DNA of 64,000 bases from the NCBI GenBank assembly GCA_016860785.1, contig BOKC01000001.1, forward strand, positions 62,001 through 126,000. Reading direction: 5' to 3'. The position numbers and the translations under genes are program-made. Below the pieces are notes generated by a model that saw nothing but the letters and a program-made list of their open reading frames with translations, did not search any database and had not been told where the DNA came from. This document shows, one piece after another, positions 7,820 to 16,989 of the stretch. Source of the stretch: Patescibacteria group bacterium (GTDB lineage Bacteria; Patescibacteriota; Minisyncoccia; Phycocordibacterales; BOKC01). Positions within the stretch are counted from its first letter, which is position 1, and each line of letters begins with the position of its first letter.

Positions 7820-9121
7820 ATGAAAGATTTTCTTAAAAAAACCATTGTTCATCTTATTACTTTTGAATCTAAGCTGATAATCAAAAAATATCAGCCGAAG
7901 ATTGTTGCTATCACCGGCAGTGTCGGCAAAACCGGCACCAAAGATGCAGTTCACGCTCTTTTTTCTAAATTGTTCTATGCCGAAAAAAGTCCAAAAAGTT
8001 TTAACAGCGAAGTTGGGATTCCACTTTCAATTATTGGTGGCCAAAAAAGTGGGTGGAGAAATCCGCTATCTTGGCTTAAGGTTGTTTTGGACGGCTTATT
8101 TTTAATTATTTTACCAAATCATTATCCGAGGTGGCTAATTCTCGAGGTTGGGGCTGACAGGCCGGGAGACATAGAGGAAATTTCAAATTGGCTGAAAACT
8201 GACGTTGCGATCTTCACCAGAATGAGCGAAGTGCCGGTTCACGTTGAGTTTTTTGATTCACCGCAATCAGTCTTAAAAGAAAAAATGTTTTTGTTAAAAT
8301 CTCTTAGGTCGGAGCAGGGCGTTGCAGTTTACAATTACGATGATGAAATTATAAGAAGGGAGATTGAGGACAGAAAAGAATTGACCAAGTTGTCTTATGG
8401 TTTTGACAAAAAAGCCAGAGTCTCTGCTTCAAACTATGCAATTATTTATGATAGAAAAACTGGTTTTCCTTCGGGTATAAATTTCAAAATTAATTTTGAT
8501 GGTTCAAGTGTGCCGGCCACGATTTACGGCACAGTTGGCCGTCAGCAAGTTTATGCTGTCTTGGCCGGGGTTACGGCCATTTTGTCTCAAGGTGGTAATC
8601 CAGTAAAAGCAATTGAAGGTCTTCTTGATTATAGAAGTCAGCCGGGCCGAATGAAGATTTTAGAAGGTGTAAAAAATTCTCTTATTATTGACGATAGCTA
8701 CAATTCTTCTCCGGTTGCCCTGTTTGAATCGCTTGATACTTTGAAATCTATCAAGTGGGCTGGAAGAAAAATTGTAATTTTGGGCGATATGATGGAGATA
8801 GGACGGTATTCAATTGACGAACATAAAAAAGCCGGAGCTTTAGTGGCCGAGTTTGCCGATTTTATTTTTACTGTTGGTGTTCGAGCAAAATGCATCAATG
8901 ACGGCGCTTTAGAAAGGGGGTTTTCGCCTGAAAAAATTTTTAATTTTGGCGATTCCAGAGAAGCCGGAAAACAAGTGGAAATTATGGTTCAGCCAGGCGA
9001 CATCGTCTTAGTAAAAGGTTCACAATCAGCTAGAATGGAGCGGGCAGTTGAAGAAATCATGAATGATCCGATGAAAAAAGAAGAACTTTTGGTAAGGCAA
9101 GAACAAAGCTGGAGTTTCTGA
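7820..9121 (+). CDS. murF: UDP-MurNAc-tripeptide:D-Ala-D-Ala ligase (MurF-type Mur ligase)
   Basis: The 433-aa Mur ligase has the ATP-binding loop ITGSVGKTGTKDAV at residues 31-44, a central ligase domain (EVGADRPGDIEEI) and a C-terminal domain with DDSYNSSPVAL and LGDMMEIG, both typical of MurF. MurF adds D-Ala-D-Ala to the UDP-muramyl tripeptide in the cytoplasm. MurE-like proteins share the fold, but the LGDMMELG-type motif favours MurF. It ends the dcw run and stops with TGA. Confidence 0.87.
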   Translation: MKDFLKKTIVHLITFESKLIIKKYQPKIVAITGSVGKTGTKDAVHALFSKLFYAEKSPKSFNSEVGIPLSIIGGQKSGWRNPLSWLKVVLDGLFLIILPNHYPRWLILEVGADRPGDIEEISNWLKTDVAIFTRMSEVPVHVEFFDSPQSVLKEKMFLLKSLRSEQGVAVYNYDDEIIRREIEDRKELTKLSYGFDKKARVSASNYAIIYDRKTGFPSGINFKINFDGSSVPATIYGTVGRQQVYAVLAGVTAILSQGGNPVKAIEGLLDYRSQPGRMKILEGVKNSLIIDDSYNSSPVALFESLDTLKSIKWAGRKIVILGDMMEIGRYSIDEHKKAGALVAEFADFIFTVGVRAKCINDGALERGFSPEKIFNFGDSREAGKQVEIMVQPGDIVLVKGSQSARMERAVEEIMNDPMKKEELLVRQEQSWSF

Positions 9122-9171
9122 TAAAACTTTTTGTTTTTAAGTTAATAATATTTAATAGTTTAAAAAACAAT

Positions 9172-10461
9172 ATGAATCAAAAAACAACGTCTCTATTATT
9201 TATAATTTTTATTGTAACAGCTGCTCTTTTTGCCGCTCAAACTTTTTTTCCATTAAACGCTAAAGAGCCGGTAGAAAAGGCAATTGATGGCAATCTTTCT
9301 CCGACGCCGACCGGATTGACCCCTCACTTTCAAGCTCCGGGCTGGCAGAAGAAAAAAATTTCCGAACTTTTAAATGGTTCCGCTGAAACCTTAAACGTTC
9401 TCTACATGGGCAACAGCCGAATCGCAAGACCAATTGGCTTCGCTTTTGATGGTTTGGAAAATATTGCTTTTGAAGAGGATCGGTTGGCGGGAAACGGTTT
9501 CGTCATACCTCTTAAGGGTTTTGGTCAAAGCGAATTAGATGTCAATTTTCTTTTTAATTCCGGAAGTAGCATGACCAACACTCCGCCAGCTTGGCGCGCC
9601 ACTGATTCTTCCACTCTTTTCCATTCTGTCGGCGATTTTCCCGGCTTAGTTTTGATTCCCGGGCGAGTTTTAAAGATGGCCAATTTTGGAAACAATGTTT
9701 TACTGATGCCTAAAACCGCGGAATTGAAATTAACCGTGCAATATCTTTCCGGACCTGACCGCGGACAATTCAAAATTACACCGGTCGAAGTTTCTGGTGA
9801 TACGGATATTGTTAAATCGCACCCCGAAATTTTAGTTGACAGTTTTTCAGAAAATTACGAGGTTGATTTTGTTGATATGATTTTGCCAGGGATGGAAAAT
9901 CCTGCGCTGAACAGAAGTTTTTTGCTTGAAGGTGTCTCTGGTGAATCAACAATTTTTAGAGTTAACGTTTTACGAAATGCTCAAAATGGTATCGCGCTTT
10001 CAGAGATGGCAGTGGGAGGTAGAAATTATCATCGTCAGGCGACGGAAACTTCAGCCGAGAGCTGGACGGCTTATGTCAAAGCTTTTAACCCCGACATTAT
10101 CTTTTGGCAATACGCCGGTAATGCAGAATCTAATGTTGAGCTTCTGATTGATGCGACAAAAGAGCTTATGGACAGGGTAGCAAGCGTAAATCCTAAAGCT
10201 CTTCATATCCTAACTTTAGATCATCCAACCCCACGGGTTGACTGGCAGACACCTTATTATCGTTCAAAACAATGGGCCAACGCTTTGTCGGGCTATCGCG
10301 GAGCAGTTATTGTTGATCCGGAACCTTATTTACCGCAAGATTTTTTGGATTTAGCTGGAACCGAGGAATTGGGAGATTATTTTGACAATCCGGTTCACGA
10401 AAATCGACTTGGCGCTAGGGTTGTTTTTGACGCAACTTGGGAAGCTCTAAAAAATTACTAA
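9172..10461 (+). CDS. Secreted or membrane-anchored SGNH-hydrolase-like protein
   Basis: The 429-aa protein opens with a hydrophobic segment (residues about 7-22) usable as signal or anchor. YMGNSR at 78-83 resembles SGNH block I with Ser82 as nucleophile. QYAGN in the second half could be block III, and DNPVH at 405-409 fits the block V D-x-x-H pattern (Asp405/His409, although the spacing is DNPVH). SGNH enzymes are esterases, and one next to wall genes could act on acetylated glycans. The substrate is unknown. The match is by motif only, and the middle 250 residues are unassigned beta-rich sequence. Confidence 0.45.
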   Translation: MNQKTTSLLFIIFIVTAALFAAQTFFPLNAKEPVEKAIDGNLSPTPTGLTPHFQAPGWQKKKISELLNGSAETLNVLYMGNSRIARPIGFAFDGLENIAFEEDRLAGNGFVIPLKGFGQSELDVNFLFNSGSSMTNTPPAWRATDSSTLFHSVGDFPGLVLIPGRVLKMANFGNNVLLMPKTAELKLTVQYLSGPDRGQFKITPVEVSGDTDIVKSHPEILVDSFSENYEVDFVDMILPGMENPALNRSFLLEGVSGESTIFRVNVLRNAQNGIALSEMAVGGRNYHRQATETSAESWTAYVKAFNPDIIFWQYAGNAESNVELLIDATKELMDRVASVNPKALHILTLDHPTPRVDWQTPYYRSKQWANALSGYRGAVIVDPEPYLPQDFLDLAGTEELGDYFDNPVHENRLGARVVFDATWEALKNY

Positions 10462-10535
10462 TCTTATTTTTCACCCCCCCGACCCGCGCCTTCGGAGCGG
10501 GTTGGTGTTGGTTTAACTTCTCGCGAAGTTTCTGA

Positions 10536-10713
10536 TTGTGATGAATTGCTAACCTTTGCGCGAACATATTTCGAGAAGCTCTAGCCCGACGCCCCAGCGC
10601 CTCGCAGAGCCTCGGCGCTCCGCCCTCGCCCCGTTTCCGCCTCCATGCTTTTTCTTTTTTCGCGGGGGGATTCTTTTTGAAATGGAATGGACGGAAACGG
10701 GGCTCGGTCGGGC
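10536..10713. repeat. Left imperfect inverted repeat of the island
   Basis: Read as reverse complement, this stretch matches 17039-17275. The inner part of about 115 bp starts GCCCGACCGAGCCCCGTTTC. The outer part is the perfect 15-mer GTTCGCGCAAAGGTT, ending in ATCACAA on both sides. The repeats point at each other across the five-gene operon. Confidence 0.7.
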
Positions 10714-11177
10714 TTCACCTAAGAAGGTGAAGCGTGGGGCTTCCAATGCGGTGGCCTCGGTCGTATTGTATCGGCTTTGGTTGTCCATGGCCACGGAGTG
10801 CACCACTCGGCCATCCGGCCTCGGGCATTTCCGCTAGGGCTGCTCGCGCCTAGATGCCTCTGTGCGCCGCTTATCCTCGCAAGTGCGCCGTGCTCGGCGC
10901 TTGCTCGGGCGTCGCCCTTGTTTGGGGGGAGGAAGGAATCCTCCCCCCAGCTCCTCCTCATCCTCGTTCCTTCGGATTCCGTCGTCGCACAACCCCCCTC
11001 CTCGTTTTCATTACTGCGTTTGGTGGCAAGTTTCGTTAGTCAGTGCCTCCGTTTAGGGGCGGCGCTCACCCGTGGGCCAGGACGCCCGTCGCGGAAATGC
11101 CCGAGGCCTCAAATCCAAGTCATGTGCTTGCCCCACGCGCGTGCCGATGGCCGCGCTCCCTCCCGTGCGCGCACAAA

Positions 11178-11216
11178 CCCCGCCATCTCGCAAGCTACGC
11201 AAGCGAACTGGCGGGG
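11178..11216 (-). terminator. Hairpin at the 3' end of the minus-strand island operon
   Basis: On the minus strand CCCCGCCA (11216-11209) pairs with TGGCGGGG (11185-11178), with a smaller TCGC/GCGA hairpin inside. It begins eight bases after the stop codon of the OLD-like gene. Only TTT follows, so termination may be weak. Confidence 0.5.
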
Positions 11217-11224
11217 CTCCCTAA

Positions 11225-13219
11225 CTAAAACGGAATCTCATCGGGGTCTATATCGTGCTCGTTCTCGTCATTGACGGCTACTGGTTCCGGTTCTTGTTCA
11301 ACAGGAGCTGCTGGACTCGCAGTGATACATTCGGTTACAAACAGGTCAAAAAACATTTTGAAATCAGTATCGCTGACAAACTCACCCAATCCTCTATTTT
11401 GTTCAATCATTGCTCCAATCGTCTCTAGCACCCCTTGTTCCTTTGAGCTTTTTGGTTTGATTTTATACAGGTCTTCCAATTTGCCCGGCAGTACGTAGAT
11501 TCTTTCTTGCTCGAGTTCTTTCAAGTATGCGATTACCTCGTTCTTTTTTGTCTCGTCTGTAATGTCCTCAAGAGATTTACAGGGCGTTGGCAAGCCAGAT
11601 TTTACGGAGTTTAGTTTATCAATTTTTGTTTGCGGTTCACTCAGTTTCGTCATGTATTCGTTTATCCCATCGCACAGAAAGTCAAAATCGGCGACTACAA
11701 AAACTGGAATTTCTAATTCCCGTAGCACTTCTACATATTTCCAAAACTCGGTTTTCCCGCCACAGTTCAGAATTGACACGTTATAGTTATTCAGCCAGTT
11801 TTCTCCAAGTGTCTTGTCAGGTTGCTCTATAACTTTGGCGTTGCCGTAATCTTTTGCGGCTACTTCAAGAAAATACTTTAAATCTTCGGTCAGAATCACA
11901 GCGTCTGCAAAGAACATCTCTGCATTTTGTTTCCGAATCAATATTTGCTTCCTCTTAGGAGAATCGAAACGGATATTCTTAGCGTGCGTTTCTTTATTTT
12001 TATGAGCAACAATAATGTTTAGATTTTCAGCTGCAGCAGTAATGAATTCTGACGAGTGGGTCGTCGCAATTACTTGATTATTTCCGTTATCTAAAAAATG
12101 ATTTAGACGGTCTGAAATAACACGCCTGCCGTGGGGATGTAAATAAAGTTCCGGTTCCTCAATAACCAGAATTGAGCTTTTTGTTTTCGCTACTTCTCGT
12201 ATGTAAAAATCGAAGAGTCCAATGATTACGGCGCTCTGTATTCCTGAGCCTTTGTCCTTCAGTTCGCTATTAAAACCATCGTCAACATATATAAGCGTGC
12301 TCTTATGGATATCTTGTTTTGTATCGGGGTTGAACTGGAAAGTTAATTTTGTATTAGGAAAAGTAACGTCAATATTTTTATTGCAAACCGCGTCCTGCAG
12401 TTTTTTGAAAACACCATTAGAAGCATTTTTTACTTGCTCAAAAGCCGACTTCAGAGCGGGGTCGTCTGCGGGGATGTATTCTTTCAGCAGCTTGCCGTAC
12501 CATGTCCAACTGGTAATGCGTAGCTGATCTTTTGGATCACGAAATGCTGGAATGATTGCACTTTGTATAAATACTGACCGAATATTGCCGCCACCAAGAG
12601 CAATATTCCAATTAGTGCCATCTGTTGTATACAAAAAAGCAAGAAGCTTAACGAGTTTACCCTCAACTTTCTCCGCACTAAAAGCAAAAGCAACTTTTAC
12701 AACATTCTGAAACTCATCCTCAAAATTCGTTTTGCAATAACTTTTACCCCCAACCCAATACTTGTTAAATCCCGAGTTATTATCACTTAACTTCGCGTCG
12801 CCCTCCTCGGTGTAGAATTCAAATATCTTTTCTGTTTCCTCATCTGAAAAATCATTAATCTGAATAGTGTACCTGTCTGGGTTTCGGCGGTCGCCTTGAA
12901 CAATCCTTGCGACCGCCGAGTTGGCAATATCAGAAAAATCTAGTGGCTCCAGATTACCTTCCTCGTCCTTTACTCTGTCTAATTCACACCAGATAAAAAT
13001 GGGGCTGTCCGTTTTGCCAGAATAGAAGTCGTTGTCGGTGACATTTTCAGACTTGTTCCAAGTCGGAGAACTTTCGCCAAGAAGCAAATCAACGGCCTTC
13101 ACAATATTGCTTTTTCCTGCGTTGTTTCTTCCGACGATTATATTTTTTCCTTGCTCGAATTTTAGATCGAGCCCTTTTATCGACCGATAGTTTCTTACTA
13201 TGAGTCGCGATAGATACAT
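11225..13219 (-). CDS. OLD-family ATPase/TOPRIM nuclease with SSB-like C-terminal tail
   Basis: The 664-aa protein has an SMC/ABC-like ATPase domain: Walker A GRNNAGKSN at 30-38, a KGSGIQ signature near 324-329, Walker B ILVIEEPE at 350-357 and switch ATTHSS at 385-390. A TOPRIM-like region follows, with acidic Glu445 in LTED and Asp511/Asp513 in ADFDF. OLD proteins such as GajA of the Gabija system cut DNA under nucleotide control. The usual E-G of TOPRIM is E-D here, so activity is uncertain. The last 30 residues are acidic and end in DPDEIPF, close to the SSB tail DDDIPF. It is the last gene of the operon, six bases after the DUF262-HNH gene. Confidence 0.85.
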   Translation of the reverse strand: MYLSRLIVRNYRSIKGLDLKFEQGKNIIVGRNNAGKSNIVKAVDLLLGESSPTWNKSENVTDNDFYSGKTDSPIFIWCELDRVKDEEGNLEPLDFSDIANSAVARIVQGDRRNPDRYTIQINDFSDEETEKIFEFYTEEGDAKLSDNNSGFNKYWVGGKSYCKTNFEDEFQNVVKVAFAFSAEKVEGKLVKLLAFLYTTDGTNWNIALGGGNIRSVFIQSAIIPAFRDPKDQLRITSWTWYGKLLKEYIPADDPALKSAFEQVKNASNGVFKKLQDAVCNKNIDVTFPNTKLTFQFNPDTKQDIHKSTLIYVDDGFNSELKDKGSGIQSAVIIGLFDFYIREVAKTKSSILVIEEPELYLHPHGRRVISDRLNHFLDNGNNQVIATTHSSEFITAAAENLNIIVAHKNKETHAKNIRFDSPKRKQILIRKQNAEMFFADAVILTEDLKYFLEVAAKDYGNAKVIEQPDKTLGENWLNNYNVSILNCGGKTEFWKYVEVLRELEIPVFVVADFDFLCDGINEYMTKLSEPQTKIDKLNSVKSGLPTPCKSLEDITDETKKNEVIAYLKELEQERIYVLPGKLEDLYKIKPKSSKEQGVLETIGAMIEQNRGLGEFVSDTDFKMFFDLFVTECITASPAAPVEQEPEPVAVNDENEHDIDPDEIPF

Positions 13220-13225
13220 AATGTT

Positions 13226-14317
13226 TTATTTCCCGGACTTCGTCCGGTTATCTTGCTTGCAGAGCATCTGACAGTTTTCGGCCGTCGTTTTTCCACCCTC
13301 GTGCCACGGCGTGATGTGGTCGGCTTCCATTTCTGAAATATCAAACTTCTTTTTGCAGAACGGGCAAATGCCGTCTTGCCGCTCGTACGCTTCGCGCTTC
13401 ATCTTGTCGGTAAACGCACGGATAGAAAGTTCGCGCTCGTTGCCGGTCAAAACATACGGATAGATGCCGGACTTTTTCGTTACGTCCTCGTCTTGCATCA
13501 GCTTCTTGACCTCGGTTTCGAGTTTAGCGGCGTTAAGTTTCTTGTCCTTGAATTCGTTGTATAGCTCGCCCCAATTTACATGCGCCATTTCCTTGCGGTA
13601 GTTCGGGAACGTCTTTCGCACCCATGCGATGACATCTTGAAAGTATTCCCACAATTTCTCGGCGTCTTTGTCGTGCTGATGCTTCGCCATGTAATCCGCC
13701 ACCTCGCCCTTGTTTATCCATGAGAGCGCAGTTTCCAAATACTCTTGGCGGATCGGCGAGCCGCTCAAGAGCGCTCCGCCGTCGTTCGCCAAGTGATACG
13801 CGGCGCAGCCGGTCTTGCTGAACTTGAGTTTTGCGTCCGAAAGCCACGGGCCGGTATAGACGGCGTTGCGAAGCTCTTGGTCAGTCAACTTCTCGCCCGC
13901 GATGTTGATAGTCCTAAACCAGTCGAGCCGCTCCTTGTCCGTGCCTTCGCAGAAATAAATCATCAGTTCGTAGTTCAAAATCTGCTCCTGCTCCTCTTTG
14001 ATGAGATTATGGAAAAAGCGGTCGCCAAGCGAGAAGTCGCCGTTTACATACTGGCCGATACTGATGGTGCGCTGTTGGCCGTCGAGCACTTCAAAGCCGC
14101 CGTCCTCGCGCACCATCCAATACATGACGTTGAGCGGAAATCCTTTCTTGACTGTATCGAGCACCGCGTCGCGTTGTTTGTCTTTATAGACGAACTCGCG
14201 CTGATACTTCGGGCGCACATCGAGCTTGCCGCCGTACGCCACGACGCCTTCCTCGGCGCTGTCTTTGAAGCCGTTCACTACTTCGCGTATCGAAATTTTG
14301 TGCAAATCAATTTTCAT
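13226..14317 (-). CDS. DUF262 / HNH endonuclease (GmrSD-like)
   Basis: This 363-aa protein has an N-terminal DUF262 (GmrS-like, ParB-type nucleotide-binding) domain with the diagnostic DGQQR at residues 79-83. A helical middle follows, then a C-terminal HNH nuclease. There Cys318/Cys321 and Cys349/Cys353 can hold a structural zinc, and ADHITPWH (331-339) with Asn348 forms the beta-beta-alpha metal active site. Proteins of this type (GmrSD, BrxU, SspE-like) cut modified or foreign DNA and are gated by nucleotide hydrolysis. It lies four bases after the methyltransferase, so the pair may act as a restriction-modification module. Target specificity cannot be read. Confidence 0.9.
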   Translation of the reverse strand: MKIDLHKISIREVVNGFKDSAEEGVVAYGGKLDVRPKYQREFVYKDKQRDAVLDTVKKGFPLNVMYWMVREDGGFEVLDGQQRTISIGQYVNGDFSLGDRFFHNLIKEEQEQILNYELMIYFCEGTDKERLDWFRTINIAGEKLTDQELRNAVYTGPWLSDAKLKFSKTGCAAYHLANDGGALLSGSPIRQEYLETALSWINKGEVADYMAKHQHDKDAEKLWEYFQDVIAWVRKTFPNYRKEMAHVNWGELYNEFKDKKLNAAKLETEVKKLMQDEDVTKKSGIYPYVLTGNERELSIRAFTDKMKREAYERQDGICPFCKKKFDISEMEADHITPWHEGGKTTAENCQMLCKQDNRTKSGK

Positions 14318-14321
14318 ATAT

Positions 14322-15350
14322 TTATTTTGGCATCTTATTTTTAACTACAATTCTTGAGAAAACAGCCTTACCGTTTATGTTGCAGGTGTGCGAATGTCTC
14401 CTGCGCACGTCCTCGTTTGTCCCTTGTGTGTCCAGTAGAGTATACCTATTTAGCATGTCCACGATTTCGAACTGCTCAGGATCGTGCTTATCCAAAAAAG
14501 TTATAGGGACTCCCATCTCGCCATCGTAGTCTTGAGGGATTTCTGCGACTTTTGAAACTTCAATCGCATCGAAATTATCGTATTTGGGGTACTCTTTCGG
14601 GCTGTAGTTTTTATACAGAGTCAATTTCTGATGCCTTTTTTCTACATCAAGGTTGGTATACCAACCAACATTCCCGAATGTTTGAATCGAACCATCAGGC
14701 TTACGAAATTCTTTGACTTTCCCATAGCCGCGCCAAATCTTATTTGCTTTGATGAACTCAAAAATGCCCTTGTATTTTATGGCGTTATCGTTACCAATTA
14801 TCAAGAACTTCTTTTTGTGTTCCATGAGCTGTGCGACATACTCGCGAAAGAGGGAGAATGGCGGATTTGTCACTACAATGTCCGCTTCTTTGAGGAACGC
14901 CATGCACTCGTCGCTACGAAAATCGCCATGACCGTGCAGGGGCGTTGCGGTGTTCTTGTCGTGTTGTAGCAAATACTTCACGTCATCAAGATTGATCGCG
15001 CCGTCGCCGTCTGCGTCCGGCACCTCCCGTATTTCAATTTTGAACGGTTCTTTGCCGTCGGGTTTTAGCCCCTGCATTTCAAAGAGGGGTAGTTGTCCGC
15101 CCGCAATAGGCGACCTGACGAAGCTTGTCGTGATAAGTTTCTTCAATCCAAGCGCGTTAAAATTAGCTGCAAAGTATTTGAAAAAATTGCTCTCAAATGG
15201 ATCGTCGCAGTTGCAATACACTACTTTGTCGCGGAACTGTTTTTTGTAGTGCTTTAGCTCCCTTTCAATATCGGGGAGTTGTGTATAAAACTCGTCATTC
15301 TTAGTAACGACGGCCTTATGTAAGCTTTTGTTCGATGACTTGGTTTTCAT
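14322..15350 (-). CDS. Adenine-specific DNA methyltransferase, EcoRI family
   Basis: The 342-aa protein matches the M.EcoRI-type N6-adenine methyltransferase family. Features are NDEFYTQLPDIERE at the N-terminus, VYCNCDDPFESNF near residues 44-56, a DGDGAINLDDVKYLL segment, and the catalytic motif IV NPPF at 162-165 within IVVTNPPFSLFREY. It transfers a methyl group from SAM to adenine and would protect host DNA. The start overlaps the upstream ATPase stop by four bases, so translation is coupled. No EcoRI-type PD-(D/E)xK endonuclease is adjacent; the candidate nucleases are the DUF262-HNH and OLD proteins. Confidence 0.93.
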   Translation of the reverse strand: MKTKSSNKSLHKAVVTKNDEFYTQLPDIERELKHYKKQFRDKVVYCNCDDPFESNFFKYFAANFNALGLKKLITTSFVRSPIAGGQLPLFEMQGLKPDGKEPFKIEIREVPDADGDGAINLDDVKYLLQHDKNTATPLHGHGDFRSDECMAFLKEADIVVTNPPFSLFREYVAQLMEHKKKFLIIGNDNAIKYKGIFEFIKANKIWRGYGKVKEFRKPDGSIQTFGNVGWYTNLDVEKRHQKLTLYKNYSPKEYPKYDNFDAIEVSKVAEIPQDYDGEMGVPITFLDKHDPEQFEIVDMLNRYTLLDTQGTNEDVRRRHSHTCNINGKAVFSRIVVKNKMPK

Positions 15351-16774
15351 AGATAAGAGCGAAGTAGTTCAATAGAGTGTCTCAAGTCACTCTCCTCATA
15401 GGTATCACCGTTATCTGGATGATGTATGCAATTTCGGATATATGTCGGTAGCGTCGCGCTGTTGGCCTTACCCTTCCAAGGTTTGTCTTTTTTAAGGCCT
15501 TTCTTTGCAAGAAAATTCTCGTCGAAATTCTTTATGTGGACTCTATCGGCATCACTTGTATCAGCATCCTGATAGCTTTCGTGAAGTCTCGCGTAAAGTT
15601 CGTTGTGATAATCCGTGCTGGGAATATCAAAGACTTCAAATGTCACGCTCGCATAAGTTGAGCCCTTTTGATCGAACCGTTCTTTTTCGGTCGCGTCTTT
15701 GGGTTTTGTGATTTTGTAAGTGCGACTTAAGTCCTTCTTGTCGATCATGTAGTTAGAATGGGTCGCAAAAAACGCAATATTATTGCGACTATTTTGCGTA
15801 ATCTTAACCACATCCTTCAGCAAATCCTCCTGCGCCTGTGGGTGTAGATGTGTTTCAGGTTCATCTAGCAACAAGATGGAGTCAGCCAGTTCTTCATTTT
15901 TATTTTGTGCTGAAACAGTGAGCAAAAAGGAAACAAACTGGCCAAATCCATCACTTCGTTGGTCGGCTGTTTTTGCCTTTCCTTTCGCTTTTGAATCGTG
16001 AACATGGAAGTTAATTAGGCCGTCTGAAATATCAAAAGTTATTTTGATAGGGTGCTTGGGCCAAGCGTCGTTAATGTGTTTAGTGACCTGTCTTCCAAGT
16101 TCATCCTTTAGGGCCTCCCGTTCAGTGGATTCTGTAATCAACGATATTTTCTCTTTAATCGCTTCTTTACTATCGAAGCCAGCAAGAGCGAAACAATTTT
16201 TCAAAGGAATAGAAATGTCTTCTGGGTTTTCCGCAAATTGAGCTAGGTTGATAGGTTGTGATATTAAGTACCTATCTTCTGCTGTCCAAAAAATTGATGT
16301 GTGGACTCTTTCAACGATGAAATCTTCAAGATGACTTTCCGCTTGCTCTCGCAAGGCATCTCCTTCATCCATACTTTTTATTTCCAAGACATACTGAACG
16401 TTGCTGGGCGAACTGTATTCAAACAACGCCGTCAAGACAACTCGACTCAAATCACTATCTTTGAAATCTGCATCAGGAGCCTTTTGTAGCAGGTATTCCT
16501 TAGCCTCTTTAATTTCTGCCTTGTCCAAAACGTACTCGTACTCAATTTCAATAGGGTCGTCTTTGACTCTAAAATCTTTCTGGAGCGGCAAAGTTTCTCC
16601 TTTCTGATTCTTGAGACCATCTTTTAATGCTATCGCCTTTAAGATTGTTGACTTACCAACTTCGTTTACACCTATCAAGCCATATGTATATGTGTCGTCA
16701 GCAAGAGCATCAGTGTCAAAACTGATTTTCTCAATACTCCTGTAATTTTTGATTGTGATACTTTTGAGGTTCAT
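15347..16774 (-). CDS. AAA ATPase with C-terminal HEPN-like RN-x-x-HH motif
   Basis: The 475-aa protein is an SMC-like AAA ATPase: Walker A GVNEVGKST at 35-43, a DGFGQ signature near 275-279, Walker B ILLLDEPE at 300-307 and ATHS at 338-341. Unlike the OLD protein of this operon it shows no TOPRIM acidic cluster. Its last 35 residues contain YIRNCIHHPDN (447-452 = RNCIHH), which resembles the R-x4-H motif of HEPN ribonucleases. It lies two bases after the XRE gene. It is probably an effector or sensor ATPase of the defence operon. The HEPN reading is my inference. Confidence 0.8.
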   Translation of the reverse strand: MNLKSITIKNYRSIEKISFDTDALADDTYTYGLIGVNEVGKSTILKAIALKDGLKNQKGETLPLQKDFRVKDDPIEIEYEYVLDKAEIKEAKEYLLQKAPDADFKDSDLSRVVLTALFEYSSPSNVQYVLEIKSMDEGDALREQAESHLEDFIVERVHTSIFWTAEDRYLISQPINLAQFAENPEDISIPLKNCFALAGFDSKEAIKEKISLITESTEREALKDELGRQVTKHINDAWPKHPIKITFDISDGLINFHVHDSKAKGKAKTADQRSDGFGQFVSFLLTVSAQNKNEELADSILLLDEPETHLHPQAQEDLLKDVVKITQNSRNNIAFFATHSNYMIDKKDLSRTYKITKPKDATEKERFDQKGSTYASVTFEVFDIPSTDYHNELYARLHESYQDADTSDADRVHIKNFDENFLAKKGLKKDKPWKGKANSATLPTYIRNCIHHPDNGDTYEESDLRHSIELLRSYL

Positions 16775-16776
16775 GA

Positions 16777-16983
16777 TTACTTGAGAAGCTCGTCGGCAGA
16801 AACCCCGAGCGCCTGGGCGATGCGCTCAATGGTCGAAAGCGTCGGGTTCTTCTTTCCCGTCTCCACGTTGCTCATGTAGCCGCGATCGACCCCTAGCTTT
16901 CGGCATAAATCGCCTTGCGTCATGTCTTTCGCAAGGCGGATACGCCGGACATTCGCGCCTAGTTTCTTTGCCGAGTTAGTCAC
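16777..16983 (-). CDS. XRE-family controller protein
   Basis: The 68-aa protein is a single helix-turn-helix domain (MTQGDLCRKLGVDRGYMSNVETGKKNPTL spans helices 2-4) of the size of restriction-modification C-proteins. The start is GTG at 16983. A -10 element ends seven bases upstream, so the mRNA may be leaderless, as reported for several C-protein genes. As first gene of the operon, with a palindrome over its -35 box, it probably autoregulates and delays nuclease expression until DNA is methylated. Confidence 0.88.
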   Translation of the reverse strand: MTNSAKKLGANVRRIRLAKDMTQGDLCRKLGVDRGYMSNVETGKKNPTLSTIERIAQALGVSADELLK

Positions 16984-16989
16984 AGGATA

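Larger units (their letters stand above)
10462..11224. other. GC-rich gene-free stretch at the left edge of the defence island
   Basis: No convincing gene is seen; open frames occur on both strands but only as by-products of high GC. The stretch holds a hairpin (ACCCGC at 10482-10487 with GCGGGT at 10497-10502, possible terminator of the SGNH gene), a small AACTTC/GAAGTT hairpin at 10515-10530, and the left island repeat. It also has an 18-bp inverted repeat (GGCCTCGGGCATTTCCGC at 10817-10834, complement at 11091-11108) and a hairpin ending the operon. The base composition differs sharply from the AT-rich backbone. Confidence 0.6.

Noticed and set aside
10556-11274. Several open frames in the GC-rich left flank of the island
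   Set aside because: They overlap on both strands, have no ribosome sites or recognisable domains, and follow from few stop codons at high GC.
14994-15025. Dockerin/EF-hand-like DADGDGAINLDDVKYLL in the methyltransferase
   Set aside because: From memory, this segment is a normal part of EcoRI-family adenine methyltransferases, so it is not evidence for a fused calcium-binding domain.
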